Assembly: GCA_020633125.1 (NCBI GenBank)
Contig: JACKEH010000016.1
Location: 1-64,000, forward strand
Length of the DNA stretch: 64,000 nt
DNA from: Sandaracinus sp.
Lineage (GTDB): Bacteria; Myxococcota_A; Polyangia; Polyangiales; Houyiibacteriaceae
Direction: 5' to 3'
The position numbers were made by a program, and so were the translations under genes. Below the pieces are notes generated by a model that ran no database searches, had not been told where the DNA came from, and was given only the letters and a program-made list of their open reading frames with translations. This document shows, one piece after another, positions 7,932 through 16,919 of this stretch (positions are counted from its first letter, which is position 1; every line of letters begins with the position of its first letter).

Positions 7932-7984
7932 ACGAACGAAACCTTCCCGAGCTCGGTCGCCACAGGCGCCCGGGCTTCGTTCGT
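7932..7984 (+). terminator. Terminator-like inverted repeat after rpmB
   Basis: ACGAACGAA (7932-7940) and TTCGTTCGT (7976-7984) form a perfect 9-bp stem around a GC-rich inner segment that can itself pair. It starts 27 bases after the rpmB stop. There is no strong T-run, so termination efficiency is uncertain. Confidence 0.45.
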
Positions 7985-8022
7985 TCCGTCCGCGCGGCGC
8001 GCCGCTTCCGCCCCGCCCCGCC

Positions 8023-8340
<318 letters not shown>

Positions 8341-8358
8341 GCGCACGCCCGCCGCGAC

Positions 8359-9453
8359 TCAGCGGCAGTCGTACTGTTGGAACGCCATCCCGGACTCGCT
8401 GCGCACCCCGTAGAGCACGCCCCCGCCCGGCTGCACCGCGAGCTGACGCATCGTCTCGTCGGCGTCCATGTTCCCCGGAAGGATCGCGGTGCCGAGCGTG
8501 TGGCCGTCGGTCGCGGAGAGGCAGACGAGGTGCACCTCTTCGAACTCCATGTGCTCGGGGTTCGGTGCGCCCGCGATCGCGAGGTAGACGACGCCCTGCC
8601 CGTCCGTGTCGAGCAGCAGAATCTCACGAATCGCCATCAGGGCCTGGAGCTGCCGGGTGAAGCGGTGCTCGCCGCTGTCGCGGTCGATCGCGTTGACGAT
8701 CAGACGCCCCGCCATCTGATCGACGAGCGCGGCCAAGAGGTAGAGCGAGCCGTCGCGGCTCGGCCTCCCGGGAATCTCGTGGCGCGCGCTCGCGGGCGTG
8801 CCGTGCACGTCGCCGATGTGCACGAGCGGACCGTGCTCGCGCTCGGCGTAGACGTCCTCGCCGTCGACGATCACCGCCGTCACGCCGCCCGCCTCTTCGA
8901 GGAGATCCCCTTCGAGCGGCAACCGGCCGAGCACCTCGCCCTCGGGCGAGATCACCGCGACGTTCCGATCGGCGAGGCGGTCGAGCACCGCGACGGTTCC
9001 GTCGGCCGCGACGGCCAGGTCTTGCGGCGCGACTTGGTCGAGGTTCGTGGTGCCGAGCACCTCGCCGTCGGGCCCCATGCGCAGGACGCGGCCGTTGACC
9101 TGATCGAGCACGTAGGTGCTGCCATTCGGACCCGGCGCGAAGCTCATCGGCGCTTCGGGGTTGGCTTCGTCGGGGGTGTTGCGCCCGAGCTGGTTCGGCC
9201 CGCCGCCCCAGCCGAAACGCGCCACGACACGACCTGTCGCGCGCTCGGCCTCGGTGGGCGTGGGCGGCGTGGGCCCTTGGCCGGGCGTGCTCGGTCGCGG
9301 GTTCGCTTCGTCGGGCGCGGTCGGCGCGACGTCGGGACGCTCGGGGTCGTTCACGACGGTCTCGGACGGCTCTGGAGCACGCGAGAGCCAATAGGCGACG
9401 CCGCCACCCAGAAGCACGACCAAGACGACGACGAGCAAGGTACGAGGGGACAT
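8359..9453 (-). CDS. Membrane-anchored beta-propeller-like protein (NHL-like repeats)
   Basis: A 364-residue protein. The N-terminus has a transmembrane or uncleaved signal segment (about residues 5-23, 'LLVVVLVVLLGGGVAYWL'), then a Pro/Thr-rich linker to about 70. The rest contains strand-rich repeats such as 'GSTYVLDQVNGRVLRMGPDG', 'AADGTVAVLDRLADRNVAVI' and 'GGVLYGVRSESG', in the style of NHL or six-bladed propellers. It is therefore exported and membrane-anchored, probably a binding scaffold. The ATG at 9453 was chosen since upstream codons to 9705 cross a terminator hairpin. No enzymatic residues are recognised. Confidence 0.65.
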   Translation of the reverse strand: MSPRTLLVVVLVVLLGGGVAYWLSRAPEPSETVVNDPERPDVAPTAPDEANPRPSTPGQGPTPPTPTEAERATGRVVARFGWGGGPNQLGRNTPDEANPEAPMSFAPGPNGSTYVLDQVNGRVLRMGPDGEVLGTTNLDQVAPQDLAVAADGTVAVLDRLADRNVAVISPEGEVLGRLPLEGDLLEEAGGVTAVIVDGEDVYAEREHGPLVHIGDVHGTPASARHEIPGRPSRDGSLYLLAALVDQMAGRLIVNAIDRDSGEHRFTRQLQALMAIREILLLDTDGQGVVYLAIAGAPNPEHMEFEEVHLVCLSATDGHTLGTAILPGNMDADETMRQLAVQPGGGVLYGVRSESGMAFQQYDCR

Positions 9454-9523
9454 CGCGACCTCCGGCGGGGAACATAGCCGGACGCTTCGAGACGAAGCGC
9501 AGGAAGTGTCGGAGAACGAGAAA

Positions 9524-9549
9524 CGGCCCGTCGATGCCTCGACGGGCCG
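9524..9549 (-). terminator. Strong intrinsic terminator
   Basis: An 11-bp perfect stem (9524-9534 against 9539-9549) has the loop TGCC. Read on the minus strand it is followed by TTTCTCGTT. It lies 60 bases downstream of the NlpC/P60 lipoprotein gene and separates it from the next minus-strand gene. Confidence 0.8.
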
Positions 9550-9608
9550 CTCCCGGGGTGTGAAAAGAGTGTGTGTGACGAGCCGCGTGAGGGAAGCCCT
9601 CGACGTGC

Positions 9609-10527
9609 TCAGAGGCCGTTCTTGCGAATCGCGACGTACGAGCTGCTGAGCGAGCGCAGGTTGCGGACGATGCCGGTGCTGCAGCCGCGCGCCTCGTACA
9701 TCCACATCTGACCCCAGGCCGAGCCCGACTCGTAGATCACGATGTGGCCCGCGCCGCCCGAGCGATACACGAGCGCGTCACCGCGGGCGACGTTGCTGCG
9801 GTCGATGCGACGCCAGGGATAGCTCGAGCTGGTGCTGATGAAGTTCGCCGTGCTGTAGGGGTGCGTGTTGCGGCGAATGTCGGTGTTCGAGCTCGGCACC
9901 TGCCACGCCTTGGCGACGTAGCCCGAGCAGTCCGCGCCGTAGCTGCCGGAGTGGCGGCAGTTCGGGCAGCTGCCCGAGCAGGAGCCGCGGTTCGACGCCG
10001 TCGCGCCGTTCGGGTCCCACGCGCCGCCGCCCCAGTAGTAGGAGAAGCCGACGCCGCTGCGCGCGATGGAGATGATGCGGTCGCGACCGGTGCCGCTGAC
10101 GCCGCCGGTGCTGCCGGTGCTTCCGCCCGGTGCTTCCGCCGCTCGAGACCTTCGTCATGTAGCCGCCGTGCGCCCAGCCGGTCGTCGAGCCGAAGCGGAC
10201 GTTGTACCAGCTGCCGTTCGAGGGCGAGCCGCTGACCACGGTGACCGTCGAGCCGCTGGGCATCGTCAGGATCACGCGGTTGCTGGTCGACGCGCCGCTG
10301 CGGAGGTTGAGGTTCGCCGTGGTCCGCAGCGTCGAGCCGACCGAGACGCTGCCGCTGACCGCGAAGGCCGCGTCGACGCCGTCGAGGAAGGCATCTTCGT
10401 CGACCGCCGTCAGGTCCTCGTTGTCGAAGAGGTCACCGACGTCGCCTTCGCTGCCGTCGCCGCCGAGCTGCTGCGCCGCGCATCCGCCGATTCCGAGCGC
10501 CGCCAACACCAGCCACGTGTTTCGCAT
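9609..10527 (-). CDS. SH3-NlpC/P60 lipoprotein, interrupted by one frameshift
   Basis: This gene encodes a predicted lipoprotein of about 305 residues once a single extra base is removed (919 bases = 306 codons + 1). The N-terminus MRNTWLVLAALGIGGCAAQQ has a lipobox (IGGC). A bacterial SH3 domain follows ('TANLNLRSGASTSNRV', 'GWAHGGYMTKV'), then a GSTG-type linker. The second half, in another frame, has an NlpC/P60-like cell-wall hydrolase domain with the catalytic Cys in 'GADCSGYV' and His in 'GHIVIYESG'. The break is at the C-run 10126-10128 within a repeated GGAAGCACC-type segment. The ATG at 10527 is preferred over 10533 because AAGG then has a 6-base spacing. The likely role is peptidoglycan endopeptidase. 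Confidence 0.75.
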
Positions 10528-10969
10528 GTTCATCCTTCCGATCCTCCGCGGAGAGGTCGTTTTGCGACCGTCGTGCCAAGCCGGAGGCGCGACAGGGGTG
10601 CCCGGCAACGCGGACCGAAGTCCGCAGTCGCGCCGAAGGATCCGGCGAACGGTGCGAGTCGGTTTCACCGGCAGAACGGTGCGCTGGTGTGTGGACTCTG
10701 CACTGTCCGCGGCCGGGACAACGCCCAATCGACCAGATTCTGGTCAGGTGCGGGCTGTAGACATCTGTCCCGACCGAACACGGCTTTCGATGGCGATCGT
10801 GGTGACTGCCGTACCCACGCGGCCCGAACTCCCCGAGAGGCAAGGGTTCTCGGCGCCTCGCGGAGTCCCTCTTCGTGGGACACGAGGCTCTGGGCCCCCA
10901 CGCGCGCCGCCGCCCGTGCCACTGAGCGGAACCGTCGCACTTCGGCCCGACGCGCGTTTCGAGGACGTT
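10528..10969. other. Intergenic region, 442 bases
   Basis: No protein-like frame, RNA gene or repeat was seen. It is the upstream region of the NlpC/P60 lipoprotein on the minus strand and probably contains its promoter. It also lies downstream of the metalloprotease gene. The open frames crossing it are Arg-rich and lack conserved motifs. Confidence 0.5.
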
Positions 10970-12448
10970 TCAGCGGGGCCGAAGCTCGGTTCCGTCCACG
11001 AGCCGGTAGCGCGTCGTGCCGGGCACCACGGGGACCACGAGCCGCTCGAAACCGGGAATCGACGTTTCGACCCGACGTATGGCGACCGAGGCCAGCACGC
11101 GGCCTTCGGCGTCGAGCGCGAGGGCCGGCTCGTCTCCGCCGCTCCGCTCCATGGTCTGTCTCACCCAACGCGGGGCACGAAACGGGGCGCGCGAGAAGAC
11201 GTGGTGCGGCACCTCGTCGAGCACGCGAACACCTCGCGCTCCCGACCCGATGCGGGCGTGAAGCCGCAGGTAGTTGAACGGCGCGATCCAATGCGGCTCG
11301 CAGTAGCCCATGAAGTCGCCTGCGGTCGGCTCGACCAGGGCGTGGGTGCGTGAGTCCCAGCCCCAATCGCCGATCAGCCCGTCGTCTCGAGGGAAGGCTT
11401 CGTCGATCGCGGCGGCCACCCCGCACGGGGCGTGGCCTCGCCCGTGGGCGTGCCCAAGCTCGTGCACGACCGACGCGCGCGACGTGGGGTCGTCGAAGCC
11501 GAGGCCAATCGCGACCCGCATGCTCGCGAGGTCGTCGATGTTGACGTGCGCGATGCCCGCGATGCACGCGAGCCCGCAATAGACCTCACGGGTCACGCCG
11601 GGGTTCACGAGCGCGACGAAGTATTCGTCGGCTTCCGCTTCGGCTCGTCGAAGGTCCGTCACCGCTTCGAGCAAGCGGTCCCACGAGGTCGGGCTCGTCG
11701 GCGGCAGCGGCTCGGTCCACGTCATCGGTGCGCGCACGCGTGCGTTCACCTGGGTCAGCGGCCAGAGCGCACGCAGCTCGTGTTCGAGGGCTGCCACCGC
11801 GACGTCGTCGACGACGGGTACGTTCGTCTCGCCCGCGTCGACGTGCTCGACGGGGACGAGCACGAGGTCGACCACACCTTCGAGGAGCGGGAGCACCAGC
11901 GGCTCGCCGCCGGGGCGAGGAAAACGCGCGTCGACGGATCCGGGGCCGCCGTACTCGACCAAGGCCGCGGAGAGCTGCACCCCGGGCACCACGAAGTCGC
12001 CGGGGATTTCGACGTCGTAGGTCGAACGCGGGTCGGCGATGGTGGAAGGGCCGTCGAGGGGTCGCTCGGCGGAGGCGGCGACGAACGAGCCACCCGGACC
12101 GTCGACGCGGACCACGGCCACCATCGGTCGGCCGGGGCGCTCGGCGGGGGTCGCGTAGACGCGCACGAGCATGTCTTTGCCGGCGAAGAGCGGCGCGCCT
12201 GGGGTCACCGCGCTGCCCGAGGTGACGAGGGGGATTCGAATCGATTGGTAGACCTCGATGCCGACCAAGGCCGCGCCAGCCGCGAGCCCGAAGCCTTCGG
12301 GCGCGCCTTCGATCGGGTCGAGCGGCGGTGCGACCGACCCGTCCGCGTAAGGGTTCACGCGTCCGCCGTCCGGCATGCGCATCGGACCGATCGCGTTGGG
12401 CTCACACGCCACGAGCAGGACGACCGCGAGCCGGAGCGCCAGCGACAC
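10970..12448 (-). CDS. Zinc metalloprotease, predicted lipoprotein
   Basis: A 492-residue protein. The N-terminus VSLALRLAVVLLVACE is a lipoprotein signal (Cys15) read from a GTG at 12448. The zinc-binding motif HELGHAHGRGH (329-339; HExxHxxGxxH) and a Met-turn-like 'MGYC' (380-383) mark a metzincin-type catalytic site. Family assignment beyond metzincin is open (M43/M66-like). Residues 60-200 are beta-rich and may be a binding domain ('FAGKDMLVRVYATP', 'PGVQLSAALVEYGG'). Cysteines at about 291, 295, 342 and 383 could form disulfides. The GTG start is the least certain point; the frame extends far upstream without conservation. It is divergent from the membrane protein at 12560. The substrate is unknown. 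Confidence 0.8.
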   Translation of the reverse strand: MSLALRLAVVLLVACEPNAIGPMRMPDGGRVNPYADGSVAPPLDPIEGAPEGFGLAAGAALVGIEVYQSIRIPLVTSGSAVTPGAPLFAGKDMLVRVYATPAERPGRPMVAVVRVDGPGGSFVAASAERPLDGPSTIADPRSTYDVEIPGDFVVPGVQLSAALVEYGGPGSVDARFPRPGGEPLVLPLLEGVVDLVLVPVEHVDAGETNVPVVDDVAVAALEHELRALWPLTQVNARVRAPMTWTEPLPPTSPTSWDRLLEAVTDLRRAEAEADEYFVALVNPGVTREVYCGLACIAGIAHVNIDDLASMRVAIGLGFDDPTSRASVVHELGHAHGRGHAPCGVAAAIDEAFPRDDGLIGDWGWDSRTHALVEPTAGDFMGYCEPHWIAPFNYLRLHARIGSGARGVRVLDEVPHHVFSRAPFRAPRWVRQTMERSGGDEPALALDAEGRVLASVAIRRVETSIPGFERLVVPVVPGTTRYRLVDGTELRPR

Positions 12449-12559
12449 CTCGGAAACGTAGCAGGTGGCGTCGGCGTGGACGACGAACCGACCTCGCGGC
12501 GGCGGCGACAAAACACGACGCCCCCTGGCGGAGGCTCCCGTTGAGGCTAGACCCCCCGC

Positions 12560-12982
12560 GTGCGAACCGCAGCTTTCCTCCTCGCGCTCGTGGGAGCCGT
12601 CGCTTGCGTCGGGCTCGGCCTCTTTCTGGTCGGGAGCGCCTACGCGCGCGGCGCGCAGGTCGAACGGCTCGAGACCTCCGCGCATCGGGCACGGTTCGAG
12701 GAAGGCGCGCGCCACGGACGCGCCGACGCGGACGCGCGCAAGAACGCCGCCATCGTGCTCTTGATCGCGGGCGTGGTGGGCGGCATCGGCGCGGGACTCG
12801 TCCGCACGCGCCCGATGCACGCGGTGCCTTTCCTCGCCATCGGCGGCGTCGTGCCGGCCTTCGGTGCGCTCTGGGCGATTTGTCCTTCGGCGCCGATCGC
12901 CTTGGCCGCGTTGGTGGCGCTGGCCGGCAAGGACGAGGAGCCGCCCCCCGAAGCCCCCGCGTACGAACCGCGGACGTGGTAG
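12560..12982 (+). CDS. Small membrane protein, unknown function
   Basis: A 140-residue protein read from a GTG. It has about four hydrophobic segments: a signal-like N-terminal helix (4-26), 'NAAIVLLIAGVVGGIGAGLV' (about 62-81), 'MHAVPFLAIGGVVPAFGAL' (86-104) and 'SAPIALAALVALAG' (109-122). A charged amphipathic stretch (32-61) separates the first two. The C-terminus is acidic and proline-rich. It is 40 bases upstream of another membrane protein on the same strand. Not a recognised family. Confidence 0.6.
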   Translation: MRTAAFLLALVGAVACVGLGLFLVGSAYARGAQVERLETSAHRARFEEGARHGRADADARKNAAIVLLIAGVVGGIGAGLVRTRPMHAVPFLAIGGVVPAFGALWAICPSAPIALAALVALAGKDEEPPPEAPAYEPRTW

Positions 12983-13022
12983 AGAGCCTTCGGGCCGCTC
13001 GGCGGCTCGGAGGGAGCTCGCG

Positions 13023-13478
13023 ATGAAGCCTGGCAGTCTCGGCAACGGCGCCTTGTGGGGTTTGATGCTGGTCGGAGTCGGTGTCTCGGCCGGCGCTTCG
13101 ATCGCCGGCCCGTGGGCAGGCGGCGCGGCGACGCTCGTCTTCGCGTTCCTCTCGACCTTCCTCACGCAGGGCTCCCGCATGCTCGCGTTCGGCGCTTGGT
13201 TCGTGGGCTCGATCCTCGCGTCGCTGCTCGCGTTCTTCGTGGTCGGCGGGCTGGTCTCGCGCGGCATCGAGACGGGCGTCGACGTGACGACGGCCGGGGA
13301 TCCGAACGCGGCGCGCATGGCCGAAGGCGCGAGCAGCGTGGTGGGCGGCTTGGCGGGCGCGTTCTTCGCCATCCTCGCGTTCTTCGTGACCCTGATCTCC
13401 AGCCTCATCGGACTCCTGGTCGGCGCGTCGATGCGACCCGCGCCGACGATCGAGGTCCCGCCACCCAACGTGGCGTGA
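13023..13478 (+). CDS. Glycine/alanine-rich membrane protein, unknown function
   Basis: A 151-residue protein starting MKPGSLGNGALWGLMLVG. GGAG lies 5-10 bases before the ATG. Four hydrophobic stretches (about 10-30, 33-52, 57-80 and 107-140) and a short periplasmic or cytoplasmic loop (81-106, 'RGIETGVDVTTAGDPNAARMAEGAS') predict a polytopic membrane protein. It ends just before a palindromic repeat. The longer open frame beginning at 12864 overlaps the previous gene and is not preferred. Confidence 0.65.
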   Translation: MKPGSLGNGALWGLMLVGVGVSAGASIAGPWAGGAATLVFAFLSTFLTQGSRMLAFGAWFVGSILASLLAFFVVGGLVSRGIETGVDVTTAGDPNAARMAEGASSVVGGLAGAFFAILAFFVTLISSLIGLLVGASMRPAPTIEVPPPNVA

Positions 13479-13484
13479 GAGCGT

Positions 13485-13521
13485 CCACCACTTGCGCGGA
13501 TCGAATCCGTGCGAGTGGTGG
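13485..13521. repeat. Palindromic repeat element (single, truncated copy)
   Basis: A 17-bp inverted repeat around CGA, with two mismatches that would be G-U pairs in RNA. It has the same core (ATCCGTGCGAGTGG) as the tandem elements at 37.4-37.8 kb, but the downstream part of the 158-bp unit is missing after GGCGCTCGGTGG. It lies seven bases after the stop of the gene ending at 13478. Confidence 0.8.
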
Positions 13522-14900
13522 TGGCGCTCGGTGGTCGCCGCGCTCTGGGCGTGTGGGGAGACGACGCGCCGAGCGACGGCGGCGTGCTCACGTGCGGGTC
13601 GGACTGAGGCGAAGCCTCGCGACGACGCCCGACTTCTGCAACGGTCGCGACGACGCCGGCGCAACGTCTGCACTTCCACTGCCGCGCCCGCGACGACGCG
13701 CTGCGACGAAGGGACCGACACGTGCGAGGGCGGCGGCCCGGACGCGGACGGCGACGGCGCTCGGTCCCGTCGACGCCACGTGCGGCGTTGCACCGACTGC
13801 GACGACGCGGACGCCGACCGCTACCCCGGCGCGCTCGAGGTCTGTGATCTCGTCGACGACGATTGCGACCTGACGACCTTCGGAGACGTCGACGCGGACG
13901 GGGACAGCGAGGTCCCGTCGAAGTTGCTGCAACGGCGAGCGCTGCGGCACCGACTGCGACGACGACACGATCGCGCGGCGTGGCGGACGATCGAGGTCTG
14001 CGACGGGCTCGACAACGATCGAGCTCACGCGACGATGCCGTCGGCGAGCAGGTCGCGACCGCGGTGCCTTGGTACCCGGACACCGACGGAGACGGCGATT
14101 CGGCGACGGGGACGGCGTTCCGACGACGTCGTGCGCGCCCGTGGTGGGAGCGTCGTTGCTCTTCGACCGATCAGGCGACGACTCGGACGCGTCGGTCAGT
14201 CGACCTCGTCGGCACCGAACGGTGCGGCGGCGGCGACGAAGACTGCGACGGGCTCGTCGACGAAGGGTGTCCGGGCGTCGACGCACGAGCGGCGTGCGCG
14301 ACGCCGCCGCGGTGCGCGACGGGGGCCCGGTGGACGGTGGCCCCGACGGCGGGCGACCGGCTCACGAGAACGCCGAGCCGTGCACCGTGGGGACCCTCGC
14401 CGAAGAGGCGTGGCCTCGACGTCTTCGAGCAAAGGTGCTTCGGCGCGTACGGAAGTCAGCCGATCTGCCGACCGCCAATGCGACGACGAAGCGCTCGCCT
14501 CGGACGACACGTGTGGTGCGGACGGAGCGCGTGGCGGCGCTGCGAGCGCGTCGCGGGCACTCCGTCGACCACGCGCGTCTGCACGCACCCCTGCAACCCG
14601 ATCGAGCAGACCGGTTGTCGGGGAGGGGAACGAGTGCGACGTCTTCGGTGGCAACGACCGCTCGGACGGCTTCACGCCCCACGTCGAGTGTCGCGGGTGG
14701 GTCCACGCGCGGAAGGCGAGAGCTGCGTCGTGGGGAACACCACCTCGAGCCAGTGCGCTCGCGGGCTTGGTGTCGCGTCGCGTCCGGCACCTGCCGCACG
14801 CGATGCACCGACGGATCACGATCACGTGCCCGGTCCCCAGTCGTGCAACTACTACGACCGGCTCGTGCTCCCGAGCGGCCGCGTCGGCTTCTGCACGTGA
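13492..14900 (+). pseudogene. Frameshifted MopE-like Cys/Asp-rich secreted protein remnant
   Basis: Coding signal for one Cys/Asp-rich protein switches among all three plus-strand frames. Recognisable pieces include 'CTDCDDADADRYPGALEVCDLVDDDCDL', i.e. the MopE/putative metal-binding repeat (DCDD..A...PGA.E.CD..D.DCD), at about 13792-13872, and 'GGGDEDCDGLVDEGC' at about 14228-14273. Later pieces are 'NECDVFGGNDRSDG' at about 14631-14675 and the end 'CNYYDRLVLPSGRVGFCT', with stop at 14898-14900. At least six indels would be needed to join them. A lipobox-like 'AALWACG' occurs near 13550. The gene is either decayed or badly sequenced. The start is not defined because the palindromic repeat overlaps the expected 5' end. 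MopE-type proteins are secreted or surface metal-binding proteins. Confidence 0.6.
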
Positions 14901-14903
14901 GCG

Positions 14904-15807
14904 TCAGGCGCGCTCGCCGACCAGCGTACGCACCACGACACTCGCGGCGGCGAGACCGAAGGCGCCGGTGACGAAGCTCGCGGTTCCGTCGATGCGAGCC
15001 TTCTTGTCGCAATCGTTGAGGCCGTTCTTGCCGCCGGGGCACACGCAGACGAAGCCCGTGTCTTCGTCGTAGCTCGGCGCGATGGGCTCGAGCGGCTCTT
15101 CGCGGCTGAACACCGCCGGAACGCCGATCTTCGTGTCGAGCTCGAAGCCGTGCTTCTGGCGGAGGATCTTGCGGAGCGCGCGGGCGAAGGGATCCTTCTG
15201 CGTCTCGGCGAGATCGGCGACCTCGATCTGCGTCGGATCCATGCGCGCCGCGGCGCCCATCGAGCTCACGATCGGGATGCCCGCGGCGACGCAGGTGGCG
15301 ACGAGGTGGGCCTTGGCCGTGAGGTTGTCGATCGCGTCGATCACGAAGTCGGGCTTGGTCGCGAGCAGCTTCTCGCTGCTCTGCTCGTTGTAGAACTCGC
15401 ACGCGGCTTCGACCTTGCCGGTCGGGTGCACGAGCCGCGAGGCGCTCGGCCATCACGTCGACCTTTCGTTTGCCGATCGTGCCCTTCATCGCGTGAAGCT
15501 GACGGTTCGTGTTCGTGATGCAGACCTTGTCGAAGTCGACGAGGACGATCGTGCCGACGCCGGAGCGCGCGAGGGCCTCCGCGGCGAAGCTGCCCACGCC
15601 GCCGACGCCGACGACCATCACGCGCGCGCGGTCGAGGCGCGAGAGACCGCGCTCGCCGAAGAGCCGCGCCGCGCGATCGAAGCGCCGGTGGGCGCGAAAG
15701 GCGGTCTCGACCTCGTTCGCGTCGGTCTCGACGAGGTCGATCGCCGGCCTCTCGGGAAGAAGCGCGTCGGTGCCTTCGGTGGCGGGGCCCAGAATCGGAA
15801 GCGGCAT
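14904..15807 (-). CDS. tcdA: tRNA threonylcarbamoyladenosine dehydratase, one frameshift
   Basis: An E1-like ThiF-family enzyme that uses ATP to cyclise t6A37 of tRNAs to ct6A. The nucleotide-binding loop 'VMVVGVGGVGSFAAEALARSG', 'VLVDFDKVCITNTNRQLHA' and 'DFVIDAIDNLTAK' are diagnostic. The C-terminal half has 'IPIVSSMGAA' and 'KNGLNDCDKKARIDGTASFVTGAFGLAAAS', as in TcdA/CsdL. The span is 904 bases (301 codons + 1), so one extra base splits the frame near 15430-15440. The expected MAER-R-LVHPTGKVEA junction is lost there. Start ATG at 15807. It is the last gene of a minus-strand run below the TatD-like gene and adenosine deaminase. Its stop nearly abuts the MopE-like remnant. Confidence 0.85.
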
Positions 15808-15919
15808 GGCGGAGACGGAGTAGCACCTCTGGCGAGCGCGGGCCGGTCGGCGTCTCCCGACGGCGGGTTCAGGGCCCGCCGCCCTTCGTGCGTGGGCGCT
15901 CCGGAGTCTCGGAGCGCGA

Positions 15920-16695
15920 TCAGGGCCAGCCGAAGAGCGCGTGTGCGTTGGCGGCGGCGTCGACCTCGGGTCGGTCGAGGGCCGTCGCGACGAGCGGCAG
16001 GTACGAAGGCTCGTTGCGATCCGTCGGGGCGCCGGTCGGGGTCTGGTCCGGCGCGTCGGTCTCGAGCAGGACGCGGTCGGGAGGATCGCGGCGGCGGCCT
16101 CGCGAATGCGACGCGCGTTCGGCCGGGTGAGCGCGCCGCCGAAGGAGAGGTGCAGCCCGAGCGCCACGAAGGCACGCGCCGTCTCCGCGCTGCCGGTGAA
16201 GGCGTGGACCATGCCGCGCAGCGGGCGTGCGGGGGCGCAACGCGTCGAGCATGGGGCCGTCGCGTCGAACGACGTGCAGGACGAGCGGCAGCCCCGTGCG
16301 TTGGGCGGCGCGCGCACGTGGGCGCCCAGCACCGCGAGCTGCCGCTCGAGGTCGACCTGCGCCTCCACGCGACGGTCGAGGCCGCATTCGCCGATCGCGA
16401 CGGCGCCGAAACGCTCGGCGGCGTCGACGAGCTGCGCTTCGAGCACGAGCGGGTCGAGCGTGGGATCGAGATGCTCGGGGTGGTGGCCGACCGCCATCGC
16501 GAGTCGGACGTCGGGGTGCCCGCGACGCACCAGCGCGTGCGCGCGTTCCCATTGGGCCGGGAGACGCCGGGCAGCACGATGGCTCCGACGCCGGCTTTCG
16601 CCGCGCGTTCGAGGACCTCGTCGCGGTCGGCGTCGAAGGAAATCGAAGTCGAGGTGGGCGTGGGCGTCGAAGAAAAAGCGCACCGCGCGGAGCAT
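15920..16695 (-). pseudogene. TatD-family metal-dependent hydrolase, several frameshifts
   Basis: TatD-type DNase/hydrolase pieces follow in order across three minus-strand frames. The start is 'FFFDAHAHLDF' (HxH metal motif) near 16665, then 'EVLERAAKAGVGAIVLPGVS', 'LAMAVGHHPEHLD', 'AVAIGECGLDRR', 'LVLHVVR', 'GMVHAFTGSAETARAFVALGLHLSFGG' and the end 'LLETDAPDQTP' with 'HALFGWP'. All expected metal ligands (HxH, E in GECGLD, H in LHVV, H in VHAFTG, D in ETDAP) are present, which argues that the gene is functional in the organism and that the four or five indels are sequencing errors. Start ATG about 16695, stop 15920-15922. It sits between adenosine deaminase and tcdA on the same strand. Confidence 0.7.
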
Positions 16696-16811
16696 CGAAC
16701 AAAGCGCTTCGAGCGTCGACTCGGGCTGCCACGCCCGCGGCGGTACGAGACGCACGGGCGAGCCGAAGCCGCAGTGTCGGAGCGCCCACGCCGCCACGTG
16801 ACGAGCACTAC

Positions 16812-16860
16812 GGAAGACGGAACGACGAGCGCCGCGGAAGACGGAACGACGAACGCCGCG
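16812..16860. repeat. 24-bp direct repeat, two copies
   Basis: A GGAAGACGGAACGACGA-containing unit of about 24 bases occurs twice in tandem just before the terminator hairpin at 16849. The second copy differs by one base and provides the left arm of the hairpin. No gene is supported across it. Confidence 0.6.
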
Positions 16861-16878
16861 TGAGGACGCGGCGTTCGT
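16849..16878 (-). terminator. Hairpin downstream of adenosine deaminase gene
   Basis: A perfect 13-bp stem (16849-16861 against 16866-16878) with loop GAGG. It lies about 40 bases after the adenosine deaminase stop on the minus strand. Sequence after the hairpin on that strand is only moderately T-rich (CGTTCCGTCTTCC). Confidence 0.6.
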
Positions 16879-16919
16879 TCGAAGCGTGGAACGACGCGCC
16901 ACGTGGGAGACGCTCGGGC

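Noticed and set aside
11432..12544. 370-residue plus-strand open frame opposite the metalloprotease
   Set aside because: Antisense to the metalloprotease, whose zinc motif and lipobox identify the real strand.
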